A stretch of 64,000 nucleotides of DNA, taken from contig NZ_CP109598.1 of NCBI RefSeq assembly GCF_036327775.1, positions 2,418,001 to 2,482,000 of the forward strand. The letters are read 5' to 3'. This DNA comes from Streptomyces sp. NBC_01498. Its GTDB lineage: Bacteria > Actinomycetota > Actinomycetes > Streptomycetales > Streptomycetaceae. Position 1 is the stretch's first letter. The number at the start of each line of letters is the position of its first letter. This document shows, one piece after another, positions 1 through 7,048 of the stretch. Both the position numbers and the translations under genes were made by a program. The notes below the pieces were generated by a model. That model saw only the letters and a list, made by a program, of their open reading frames with translations. It made no database searches and had not been told where the DNA came from.

Positions 1-410
1 TGGGTACTGCTGCTCGGTGTTCGGTAGTTCTGTTCGCAGCCGTTCGACTTCGGGCGAGTTCGACTTCGGGCGACTCGCTCATCGTCGACTGCTGCGGAGC
101 ACTTTATCCACGACTTAGGGCGCAGAGAACACCTCTCCGATGAGAGTGGTTCGCCGGGCACTTCGTAGGCACCACCAAATCGGGCGAAGCAGTCAGGCGT
201 TAACCCATGTTTCATTTGAAGTTGAAACTAGCCGACCCGGGTGGACGGTGCCAGTTACCCAGGTGGCTTTGGGTCCGGGTTGGGTCCACGGACCCACGCC
301 AGGGACGTCCGCCCCTCCGTACCCTCCGAGTTCGATTACGTACACGGTCGCCCGCACGCGAACCGCGTACCCGCACCACCGAGTCGCACGGCACCGAGGG
401 GGACGGTCGG
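1..410. promoter_or_regulatory. Upstream region of the pilin-like gene, no gene seen
   Basis: No coding frame with Streptomyces codon bias is visible. Positions 42-57 and 58-73 are a perfect 16-bp tandem duplication (GTTCGACTTCGGGCGA). An unusually AT-rich inverted repeat lies at 209-228, with arms GTTTCA and TGAAAC and an 8-nt spacer. It sits about 180 nt before the 411 start and could be an operator or part of a promoter. The last 100 nt are again GC-rich leader. Confidence 0.4.
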
Positions 411-1943
411 ATGAGACGGACAGCGATACGAGGGGGCCCACGGGACGACCGCGGCACCTCCGCCACCGAGTACGCGGGCATGGTGGTGGTCGTCGCGGCC
501 GTCGTGGGGGCCCTGGTGGGCACCGGCGTGGACACCACCATCGCCGAACAGCTCAAGTGCCTGGTCAGGTTCGGCCCGTGCGACACCGGCGGGGGCGGCG
601 AGAACCAGGCCGCGCCCAAGACCGACGCCGACTACGAGCCGCCGCTCTGCCAGATCTCCTCGATCAGCGACAAGGCGGGCGCCAAGGGCAAGTTGCTGTT
701 CATCGAGTGGGGCGAGGAGTACGGCTTCCAGCAGCAGACGTTCCAGTCGAAGACCGACGTGAACGGCGACGGCACGGTCGACGACCGGGACCAGCAGGTG
801 ATGATGACCTTCACCGACGCCGCGTCCGTCGCCGCCAAGAAGGACTGGAAACCGGGCGCCAAGGTCGGCAAGTTCGGCTCGGACAAGGTGGAACTCGGTG
901 CGGGGATCAAGGTGACGAACGGCGACACCTGGGTCTTCGACAGCGAGGAGGAGGCCGCGAAGTTCCGGGACGACATCGAGGAACTGAAGACGTACGAGCT
1001 GGCCAACCGGCACTCCAACTCGCGCGGCGGCGGGCTCGGCAACAGCATCCTCTACCTCTTCGACAGCGGCCCGATGTACGAGGAGGAGCAGCTGCGCAAG
1101 CGCATCGAGGAGCGGCTGGGCAACCGTCACATCAGCTACGGCAAGGTCGGCCTGGAGGCCAGCGCCGCCGGTGGTCTGAAGCTGTCGCCCGGCGACGAGA
1201 AGAAGCTCAGCGCGACGCTCGGCGGCAGTTTCAAGTTCTCGCCCGAGGTGACCTGGACCGACAACACCTACCGGAACATCAAGTCGTACACGTACAGCGC
1301 CGCCATCGAGTACACGGGCAAGGTCGGCTACGAGGCGGGGCCGCTGAGCGGCGAGTCGAGCGGCACCACGACGCAGACCGGCACCATCACCGTCAGCCAC
1401 GACAAGACGACCGGTGAGCTGCTGCGCATCGACATGACCCGCACGGTCGAGAAGGGCGCCACCAAGGACGGGGTCACCGTCGGCGGCGACAACGGCAAGG
1501 ACGGCGACGACAAGCGCGGCGGCAGCGGCAGTGTGAAGGGCACGGAGAACCGGACGGGCATCGAGGTCGTGACCAACTCGGTCGTCCTCAAGCCGGGCCC
1601 CGAGGGTGCCGAGCAGCGCGCGATCGCCCAGAAGTGGCTGGACGGCAGCGGCGACAACGCGGCACCGTTCTCCTACATGTTCGACGACCACGCGCCGACG
1701 AAGCGTCCCGGCGCGGACGACCCGTTCGGACAGCTCCTCTTCGACGAGGGCCTGTCGAGCCGCAACACGTACACCGGGCAGACGGAGGCCGCGGAGTACG
1801 GGTTCGAGCTGAACCTGGGTCTGAGCTTCGGCTTCTCGGTCTCCACCGAGAAGAAGGAGGAGAACCTCGACGACGCGCAGTTCCTGGGTGCGCCGCAGGG
1901 GGGCAACCGCAGCTATGTCCCGTACAGCTACTGTGCGAACTGA
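411..1943 (+). CDS. Secreted protein with Flp-pilin-like N-terminus
   Basis: 510 aa starting at ATG 411; the frame is open further upstream, but codon bias and the N-terminal signal support this start. The N-terminus reads DDRGTSATEYAGM followed by about 18 hydrophobic residues. This is the class III (Flp/TadE-type) signal, with cleavage expected after the Gly and the conserved Glu-Tyr at +5/+6. The remaining roughly 450 residues are hydrophilic, rich in Thr, Ser and Gly, and look beta-rich. A DVNGDGTVDD stretch around residue 120 resembles an EF-hand/dockerin calcium loop. There are few cysteines: two just after the membrane segment, one about 25 residues further on and one near the C-terminus. 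True Flp pilins are only 50-70 aa, so this is a large extracellular domain on a pilin-type anchor. It is followed by a lipoprotein gene after 25 nt, probably in the same transcript. Function unknown. Confidence 0.75.
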   Translation: MRRTAIRGGPRDDRGTSATEYAGMVVVVAAVVGALVGTGVDTTIAEQLKCLVRFGPCDTGGGGENQAAPKTDADYEPPLCQISSISDKAGAKGKLLFIEWGEEYGFQQQTFQSKTDVNGDGTVDDRDQQVMMTFTDAASVAAKKDWKPGAKVGKFGSDKVELGAGIKVTNGDTWVFDSEEEAAKFRDDIEELKTYELANRHSNSRGGGLGNSILYLFDSGPMYEEEQLRKRIEERLGNRHISYGKVGLEASAAGGLKLSPGDEKKLSATLGGSFKFSPEVTWTDNTYRNIKSYTYSAAIEYTGKVGYEAGPLSGESSGTTTQTGTITVSHDKTTGELLRIDMTRTVEKGATKDGVTVGGDNGKDGDDKRGGSGSVKGTENRTGIEVVTNSVVLKPGPEGAEQRAIAQKWLDGSGDNAAPFSYMFDDHAPTKRPGADDPFGQLLFDEGLSSRNTYTGQTEAAEYGFELNLGLSFGFSVSTEKKEENLDDAQFLGAPQGGNRSYVPYSYCAN

Positions 1944-1968
1944 TCCCGGGGACAGGAGCACATACGTC

Positions 1969-2634
1969 ATGAGCAGGAAGAACGGCAAGAATTCCGAGGC
2001 GGGGACGACGACGGCCGGGCCGGCCGGCCGGTCGCCCTCCGGCACCCTGACCGCCACCGTCTCCGGTGTGCTCGCGACGCTGCTGCTGGCCGCGGGCTGC
2101 GGCACGGAGTCGGAGAGCGCGGCGGTCCCGGAGAGCTGGGGGAAGCTCCGGACCCCGGCGGTCACGGTGGCCCATCCGCCCGCGTTCGAGGCGCAGAGCG
2201 CGGCCGAGCGGAGCAAGTACAACGCGGCGGCGGCGACGCTCTCCGACGAGAGCGGGGCCGTCGGCATGATCACCGTGCAGCTCGACTTCACCGACGCCGA
2301 CTCGGTGGAGGAGGCGGCGATCGGCGCGGAGGCGGGGGTCGCGCTCGGCTCGACGCTCGGCAAGCAGGAGGAGATCACGGTCTCCGGGCCGGACGGCGAC
2401 CTGGAGGCCCGGCAGGTCACCTTCGCGTTCACCCAGCGGGACTCGGCCGCCGGCTCGGGAACGGGAACCCCGGGCGGGACGCTGGACCCGAAGGCCGGCA
2501 CCCGGGTCGACGGGGTGATCGTCGCGGGACTCGACACGGACGACCGGACCTACGCCGTACGGATCGACGCGGTCAAGGGAAAACTCAGCAAGGGCGATCT
2601 GAACAAAATCATCGACTCGATCACGGTCGAATAG
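1969..2634 (+). CDS. Putative lipoprotein
   Basis: 221 aa. The ATG at 1969 has a GGGACAGGAG ribosome-binding site. A long N-terminal region of about 25 residues precedes a hydrophobic stretch ending in LLLAAGC, a good lipobox, so the protein should be lipid-anchored outside the membrane. The mature part has no recognised domain. It contains an amphipathic region around 'VTVAHPPAFEAQSAAERSKY' and a Gly/Thr-rich segment near 'GTGTPGGTL'. It lies 25 nt after the pilin-like gene and 10 nt before the next membrane protein, which suggests one operon. It may be a partner of the pilin-like protein, but nothing in the sequence proves this. Confidence 0.75.
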   Translation: MSRKNGKNSEAGTTTAGPAGRSPSGTLTATVSGVLATLLLAAGCGTESESAAVPESWGKLRTPAVTVAHPPAFEAQSAAERSKYNAAAATLSDESGAVGMITVQLDFTDADSVEEAAIGAEAGVALGSTLGKQEEITVSGPDGDLEARQVTFAFTQRDSAAGSGTGTPGGTLDPKAGTRVDGVIVAGLDTDDRTYAVRIDAVKGKLSKGDLNKIIDSITVE

Positions 2635-2644
2635 GCGGTTGACG

Positions 2645-3067
2645 ATGGATGTTCCGGGCGGTGATTTCCTTTTCCTCGGCGGCATGATTCTTCTTTTCGG
2701 CTGGTTGACCGCACACTACGCGCGTCGTCTTTCGGGCGTGAATCGGGCGCTGCGGGCGGGAAATCGGGCAGAGGGCACGTGTGTACGGATAGAACGTGAG
2801 CCGTACAACCGGTCGGACGCGCGACGGCAGTTCTTCGCGTTCCGCACACCGGACGGCGAGCAGATCGAGTTCGAGGACCTGGCGGGCCGGTCCGTACGGG
2901 TCGGCGACCCGGTGACGGTGACGTACGACCCGGCCGCCCCGGCCCGTACGGCGACGGTCGCGGGCCGGGGCAACTGGTCGCCGGTGCTCCGGTACGGGGT
3001 GCTGGTGGCGGGCTGCGGGCTGGCGGCGGCCGGCTTCGCGGCGGTTCTGATTCTCACGGTGGTCTGA
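2645..3067 (+). CDS. DUF3592-like membrane protein
   Basis: 140 aa. ATG 2645 is preceded by AGGCGG at 2633-2638; a TTG two codons upstream is a less likely start. There are two membrane helices: one at residues 5-20 (FLFLGGMILLFGW) and one near the C-terminus (LVAGCGLAAAGFAAVLIL). Between them lies a soluble beta-type domain containing 'FRTPDGEQIEFED' and 'VGDPVTVTYDPAAPARTATV'. This arrangement and the 'G..V.V.YDP..P..A' signature are typical of DUF3592 proteins. Third gene of the probable 411-3067 operon. The biochemical role of the family is not known. Confidence 0.75.
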   Translation: MDVPGGDFLFLGGMILLFGWLTAHYARRLSGVNRALRAGNRAEGTCVRIEREPYNRSDARRQFFAFRTPDGEQIEFEDLAGRSVRVGDPVTVTYDPAAPARTATVAGRGNWSPVLRYGVLVAGCGLAAAGFAAVLILTVV

Positions 3068-3138
3068 GGGCGCGGGATTCAGGTTCCCGCCCCTCGACCG
3101 ACAGGCACAGGCACGAGCACTGATGGAGGCGGTCGGCG

Positions 3139-3582
3139 ATGACGAGGTACGGCTACCCGGGGGCGTCCGTCCAGCGGGAGGAGGGACGCGGAGCGGCGGT
3201 GTTCGCGCTCGCGCGTGCCTGGGCGGCCGGCATCGTCGTCCTGCTCCTGACGGAGTACATGGGGACGACGCTGGTCAACGACCATCTGGCCACCTCGGAG
3301 AACCTGGAGACCTTCAACGGCAGACTGATGCTGATCCACATCCCCAACGCGGTCTGCATCGCCCTGGCCACCTGGGCGTCGGGCCGCTTCCACCGCGACC
3401 CGTTCCGCGACTCGACGTTCCAGCACGCCCTGGCGGTCTTCACGGTCGCCACGGCGGCCCAGGGTCTGAACATGGCGCTCCAGTGGCACGCCCTGGAGAC
3501 CGAGGGCGTCCTGATGTCCAACGCGGTCCTGGTGGTGGGCGTGGTGGCGGGCTCGTCGGCGGACCGCCTCCAGGACGACTGA
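3139..3582 (+). CDS. Small four-helix membrane protein, unknown function
   Basis: 147 aa from ATG 3139, with GGAGGCGG about 8 nt upstream. Hydrophobic stretches fall at about residues 22-42, 66-82, 96-115 and 124-140, consistent with four membrane helices, and the loops are short. A conserved-looking 'NGRLMLIHIPNA' occurs after the first helix. I do not recognise the family. It is transcribed in the same direction as the preceding small membrane protein, 71 nt away, so it may be the last member of that operon or independent. Confidence 0.7.
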   Translation: MTRYGYPGASVQREEGRGAAVFALARAWAAGIVVLLLTEYMGTTLVNDHLATSENLETFNGRLMLIHIPNAVCIALATWASGRFHRDPFRDSTFQHALAVFTVATAAQGLNMALQWHALETEGVLMSNAVLVVGVVAGSSADRLQDD

Positions 3583-3613
3583 ACGTCGGCGGTCCCGCTC
3601 CGGGCCTCCGGCC

Positions 3614-3760
3614 CTACCGTCCCCGTGAGCTGTCCCACGCGTCGAGCACGCCCGGCGGAACCCGGCCCCGGGCGGGCACCACGTAGCCGTTCTCACGGGC
3701 CCACGCGCGGACGGCCGCCATGTCGACGGGGGCGGCGGCACGGGGGTCGTACGCCCGCAC
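3614..3760 (-). CDS. Lsr2 C-terminal-domain mini-protein
   Basis: Short minus-strand frame whose product contains 'VRAWARENGYVVPARGR'. This closely matches the C-terminal DNA-binding domain of the actinobacterial nucleoid protein Lsr2 (IRxWARxxGxxVxxRGRI), including the AT-hook-like RGR that enters the minor groove. The N-terminal dimerisation domain of Lsr2 is absent. A GTG at 3760 gives 48 aa; an ATG at 3721 gives 35 aa. Neither has a strong ribosome-binding site, so the start is uncertain. It faces away from the chitinase promoter, with the two starts separated only by the chi regulatory region. It could be a stand-alone xenogeneic-silencer-like peptide or a gene remnant. Confidence 0.5.
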   Translation of the reverse strand: MRAYDPRAAAPVDMAAVRAWARENGYVVPARGRVPPGVLDAWDSSRGR

Positions 3761-3792
3761 CCGCCCCGTCGGGGAATGTGACGCCGGAGGTA

Positions 3793-3853
3793 TTGACAAC
3801 TTGAATGGTCTGGACCATTTTAACGGCCAGGTCCTGTCCGGCGGTGGCCACCG
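3793..3853 (+). promoter_or_regulatory. Chitinase promoter with DasR-like operator
   Basis: TTGACA at 3793-3798 is a consensus -35; a weak -10 (CATTTT) follows 17 nt later. Between and over them lies AATGGTCTGGACCATT (3804-3819), which fits the DasR-responsive element (core TGGTCTAGACCA) and the TGGTC-containing repeats known from Streptomyces chitinase promoters. A second, perfect palindrome CGGTGGCCACCG occupies 3842-3853 in the leader. The same three elements recur at 5752-5802. DasR is the GntR-family GlcNAc-responsive repressor, so induction by chitin products is inferred. Confidence 0.75.
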
Positions 3854-3901
3854 TTCCTGACCCGCACGTCTTCTCCCCGACACCCCCAGCGGAGGCAACA
3901 A

Positions 3902-5656
3902 GTGGAACGCGTACCCGACGGCAGACGCAGACCCGGACCCGTGGCACGCAAACCCCTCGGGGGGCGGGCGCGGAGTTGGCTGGGTGGGGTGGTGGCCGTC
4001 GTGGCCGCCGGGGCCCTCAGTGTGGGCGGGCTGGGCGGTGTCGCCCAGGCCGCCGACATCAACGTCGCCAAGAACGCCGGCTTCGAGTCCGGGCTCGCCA
4101 ACTGGTCCTGTACCGGCGGGAGCGGGGCCGTGGTCGGCTCCCCCGTACGGACCGGGGCCGGCGCGCTGCGGGGGACGCCCGCCGGGCAGGACAACGCCCG
4201 CTGCTCGCAGTCCGTGGCCGTCCAGCCCAACTCGACCTACACGCTGAGCGCGTGGGTGCAGGGCGGTTACGCGTACCTCGGCGCCTCCGGCACCGGGACG
4301 ACCGACGTGTCGACCTGGACGCCCGGCGAGAGCGGCTGGAAGCAGCTCACCACGACGTTCCGGACCGGTGCCTCGACCCGCGCCGTGAGCGTCTACACGC
4401 ACGGCTGGTACGGGCAGAGCGCGTACCTCGTCGACGACGTCTCCGTCTTCGGACCGGACGGCGGCGGGGGCAGCGACCCGGACCCCGACCCGCAGGCCCC
4501 GGGCACGCCCGCAGGGCTCGGTGTCGGCGCGGTGACCGCGTCGTCGGTGGCGCTGAGCTGGAACGCGGTGAACGGCGCCACCGGGTACAACGTCTACCGG
4601 GACGGCACCAAGGTCCAGACGGCGGGCGGGACTTCGGCGACCGTGACCGGGCTGGCGGCCAACACCTCGTACCAGTTCCAGGTGTCGGCGACCAACTCCG
4701 TCGGTGAGTCCGCCAAGTCGGGTGCCGTCACCGGCCGGACCTCGACGGGCGGCGGCAACCCGGGCACGCCCGGTGTGCCGAAGCACGCGCTGACCGGGTA
4801 CTGGCAGAACTTCAACAACGGCGCGACCGTCCAGAAGCTCCGTGACGTGCAGGCGCAGTACGACATCATCGCCGTGTCGTTCGCCGACTCGACCACCACG
4901 GCCGGACAGATCGTCTTCAACCTGGACCCGGCCGTCGGCTACTCGGGAATCGCCGAGTTCAAGTCCGACGTCGCCGCCAAGAAGGCCGCCGGCAAGTCCG
5001 TGATCATCTCGGTGGGCGGCGAGAAGGGCAACGTCACGATCAACAGTGACGCCTCCGCCACGGCGTTCGCCAACAGCGCCTACGCCCTGATGCAGGAGTA
5101 CGGCTTCAGCGGCGTCGACATCGACCTCGAACACGGCATCAACTCGACCTACTTGACCAAGGCGCTGCGCCAGCTGTCCGCGAAGGCCGGCCCGTCGATG
5201 GTCCTCACCATGGCGCCGCAGACCATCGACATGCAGTCGACCGGCGGTGAGTACTTCAAGGCGGCCCTCGCGGTGAAGGACATCCTCACGGTCGTCAACA
5301 TGCAGTACTACAACAGCGGTTCGATGCTCGGCTGCGACGGCAAGGTCTACTCGCAGGGCTCCGTCGACTTCCTCACCGCCCTCGCCTGCATCCAGCTCGA
5401 AGGCGGCCTCGACCCCTCCCAGGTGGGCATCGGTGTCCCGGCCTCCACGCGGGGCGCGGGCAGCGGTTACGTCTCCCCGACCATCGTCAACAACGCCCTC
5501 GACTGCCTGGCGCGCGGCACCAACTGCGGCTCGTTCAAGCCGTCGAGGACCTACCCGGGCCTGCGCGGCGCGATGACCTGGTCCACCAACTGGGACGCGA
5601 CGGCCGGCAACGCCTGGTCGAACGCGGTCGGCCCGCACGTCCACGCCCTGCCGTAA
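3902..5656 (+). CDS. Secreted multidomain GH18 chitinase
   Basis: 584 aa, starting at GTG 3902 behind GGAGG. The long signal peptide has a twin-Arg-rich n-region and probably ends at VAQA (about residue 45). Next comes a carbohydrate-binding beta-sandwich ('NAGFESGLANWSC...', residues 47-190) and an acidic DPDPDPQ linker. A fibronectin type III domain follows ('PGTPAGLGVG' to 'GRTSTGG', about 200-280), then the GH18 barrel from 'HALTGYWQNF' (about 295) to the end. The catalytic motif is GVDIDLE, with D406, D408 and the acid E410. It hydrolyses chitin outside the cell. The catalytic domain is strikingly similar to that of the next gene. Expression is probably GlcNAc/DasR controlled (site at 3804). 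Confidence 0.93.
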   Translation: MERVPDGRRRPGPVARKPLGGRARSWLGGVVAVVAAGALSVGGLGGVAQAADINVAKNAGFESGLANWSCTGGSGAVVGSPVRTGAGALRGTPAGQDNARCSQSVAVQPNSTYTLSAWVQGGYAYLGASGTGTTDVSTWTPGESGWKQLTTTFRTGASTRAVSVYTHGWYGQSAYLVDDVSVFGPDGGGGSDPDPDPQAPGTPAGLGVGAVTASSVALSWNAVNGATGYNVYRDGTKVQTAGGTSATVTGLAANTSYQFQVSATNSVGESAKSGAVTGRTSTGGGNPGTPGVPKHALTGYWQNFNNGATVQKLRDVQAQYDIIAVSFADSTTTAGQIVFNLDPAVGYSGIAEFKSDVAAKKAAGKSVIISVGGEKGNVTINSDASATAFANSAYALMQEYGFSGVDIDLEHGINSTYLTKALRQLSAKAGPSMVLTMAPQTIDMQSTGGEYFKAALAVKDILTVVNMQYYNSGSMLGCDGKVYSQGSVDFLTALACIQLEGGLDPSQVGIGVPASTRGAGSGYVSPTIVNNALDCLARGTNCGSFKPSRTYPGLRGAMTWSTNWDATAGNAWSNAVGPHVHALP

Positions 5657-5689
5657 CGGCGGGACACACCCACCCCCACGCACCGAACC

Positions 5690-5728
5690 AGCAGCGCCAC
5701 CGCTCCCCCGGTGGCGCTGCTGCGTTTT
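5690..5728 (+). terminator. Rho-independent terminator after first chitinase
   Basis: A perfect 13-bp stem pairs 5690-5702 (AGCAGCGCCACCG) with 5709-5721, leaving a 6-nt loop, and is followed by GCGTTTT. It lies 33 nt after the chitinase stop and isolates the two chitinase genes transcriptionally. Confidence 0.85.
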
Positions 5729-5751
5729 CCGGGTCCATCGCGTCCCGGCCC

Positions 5752-5802
5752 TTGACAAGGCCAATGGTCTGGACCAGTTTGTACGTCCAACGGTGGCCAC
5801 CG
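5752..5802 (+). promoter_or_regulatory. Second chitinase promoter with DasR-like operator
   Basis: TTGACA at 5752-5757, then AATGGTCTGGACCAGT at 5763-5778 with the same 5-nt gap from the -35 as in the first chitinase promoter, then the perfect palindrome CGGTGGCCACCG at 5791-5802. Relative to the first promoter the palindrome is 10 bp (one helical turn) closer to the operator. The operator overlaps the predicted -10 region, as expected for repression. Confidence 0.75.
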
Positions 5803-5858
5803 TTCACGTACCACCCCCACAGCTCCGCCCGTACCTCTCCCCCCACGGAGGCCATGCA

Positions 5859-6908
5859 GTGCCCAGGAACACGCGCTCCCGCACGCTTCGACTCATCGCC
5901 ACGGCGGGCGTCCTCGCCCTCGCCGGGCTGGCCGTCCCCGCGGCCAACGCCGCCGGCGGACCCACCGGCCGGCCCGCCGCGAACACTCCCGCCGCCCTCA
6001 CCGCACCCGTCGCCCCCGCCGCCGTTCCCGCGCACGCCGTGACCGGGTACTGGCAGAACTTCGACAACGGGGCGGCCGTCCAGACGCTCGCCGAGGTCCA
6101 GGACGCGTACGACATCATCGCCGTCGCCTTCGCGGACGCCACCGCGACTCCGGGACAGGTCGACTTCACCCTCGACTCGGCCGGTCTCGGCGGCTACACC
6201 GACGAGCAGTTCCGGGCCGACGTCGCCGCCAAGCAGGCCGCGGGCAAGTCGGTCGTCATCTCCATCGGCGGCGAGAAGGGCACGGTCGCGGTCAACGACG
6301 CGGCGTCGGCAGAGGCGTTCGCCTCGTCCGTGTCCGCGCTGATGGACGAGTACGGCTTCGACGGTGTCGACATCGACCTGGAGAACGGTCTCAACTCCAC
6401 CTACATGACGCAGGCGTTGAAGGCGATCGCCGCCTCGGCGGACGGCGACTTCGTCCTGACGATGGCCCCGCAGACCATCGACATGCAGTCGACGTCCAAC
6501 GAGTACTTCAAGACGGCGCTCGCGGTGAAGGACATCCTGACCGTCGTCAACATGCAGTACTACAACAGCGGTTCGATGCTCGGCTGCGACGGACAGGTCT
6601 ACTCGCAGGGCACGGTGGACTTCCTCACCGCCCTCGCCTGCGTGCAGCTCGAAGGCGGTCTCGACCCGTCCCAGGTCGGGCTGGGTCTGCCGGCCACACC
6701 GAGCGCGGCCGGCGGCGGCTACGTCGAGCCGGGCGTCGTCAACGACGCGCTGGACTGTCTGACGCGGGGCACCAACTGCGGTTCGTTCACGCCGCCGAAG
6801 ACCTACCCGGGGCTGCGCGGCGCGATGACCTGGTCCACCAACTGGGACGCCACCGGCGGCAGCGCCTGGTCGAACGCGGTCGGCCCGCACGTGGACGCCC
6901 TGCCGTAG
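5859..6908 (+). CDS. Secreted GH18 chitinase, catalytic domain only
   Basis: 349 aa from GTG 5859 with ACGGAGG 7 nt upstream. An earlier in-frame GTG at 5793 lies inside the leader palindrome and has no ribosome-binding site. The signal peptide 'TLRLIATAGVLALAGLAVPAANA' is followed by a short Pro/Ala linker and the GH18 domain starting at 'HAVTGYWQNFDNG'. The catalytic motif GVDIDLE places the acid at E175. Long blocks are identical to the preceding chitinase (for example TMAPQTIDMQST and YNSGSMLGCDG). The pair therefore looks like a tandem duplication in which this copy lacks the binding and FnIII domains. Probably co-induced with its neighbour through DasR. Confidence 0.92.
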   Translation: MPRNTRSRTLRLIATAGVLALAGLAVPAANAAGGPTGRPAANTPAALTAPVAPAAVPAHAVTGYWQNFDNGAAVQTLAEVQDAYDIIAVAFADATATPGQVDFTLDSAGLGGYTDEQFRADVAAKQAAGKSVVISIGGEKGTVAVNDAASAEAFASSVSALMDEYGFDGVDIDLENGLNSTYMTQALKAIAASADGDFVLTMAPQTIDMQSTSNEYFKTALAVKDILTVVNMQYYNSGSMLGCDGQVYSQGTVDFLTALACVQLEGGLDPSQVGLGLPATPSAAGGGYVEPGVVNDALDCLTRGTNCGSFTPPKTYPGLRGAMTWSTNWDATGGSAWSNAVGPHVDALP

Positions 6909-6991
6909 CCGTACTCCTGACGCCGTACCGGGCAGCGCCGTACCGCGCACCACCGCCACCGGTACCGCCGCACCGCGATCCGCGCACAGAC

Positions 6992-7024
6992 CGGTGGCGC
7001 CGTCGACGTCCGACGGCGCCACCG
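6992..7024. terminator. Bidirectional hairpin between chitinase and transporter
   Basis: A 14-bp stem (arms 6992-7005 and 7011-7024, core GGTGGCGCCGTCG) with a 5-nt loop lies between two convergent genes. No T-tract follows, which is common for Streptomyces terminators. Confidence 0.7.
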
Positions 7025-7048
7025 CGCGTTCCGCCCCGGCAGGTCACC

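Noticed and set aside
336..2537. 733-aa minus-strand open frame over the pilin-like and lipoprotein genes
   Set aside because: Antisense of a well-biased plus-strand gene with Arg/Val-rich nonsense composition; long open antisense frames are expected at this GC.
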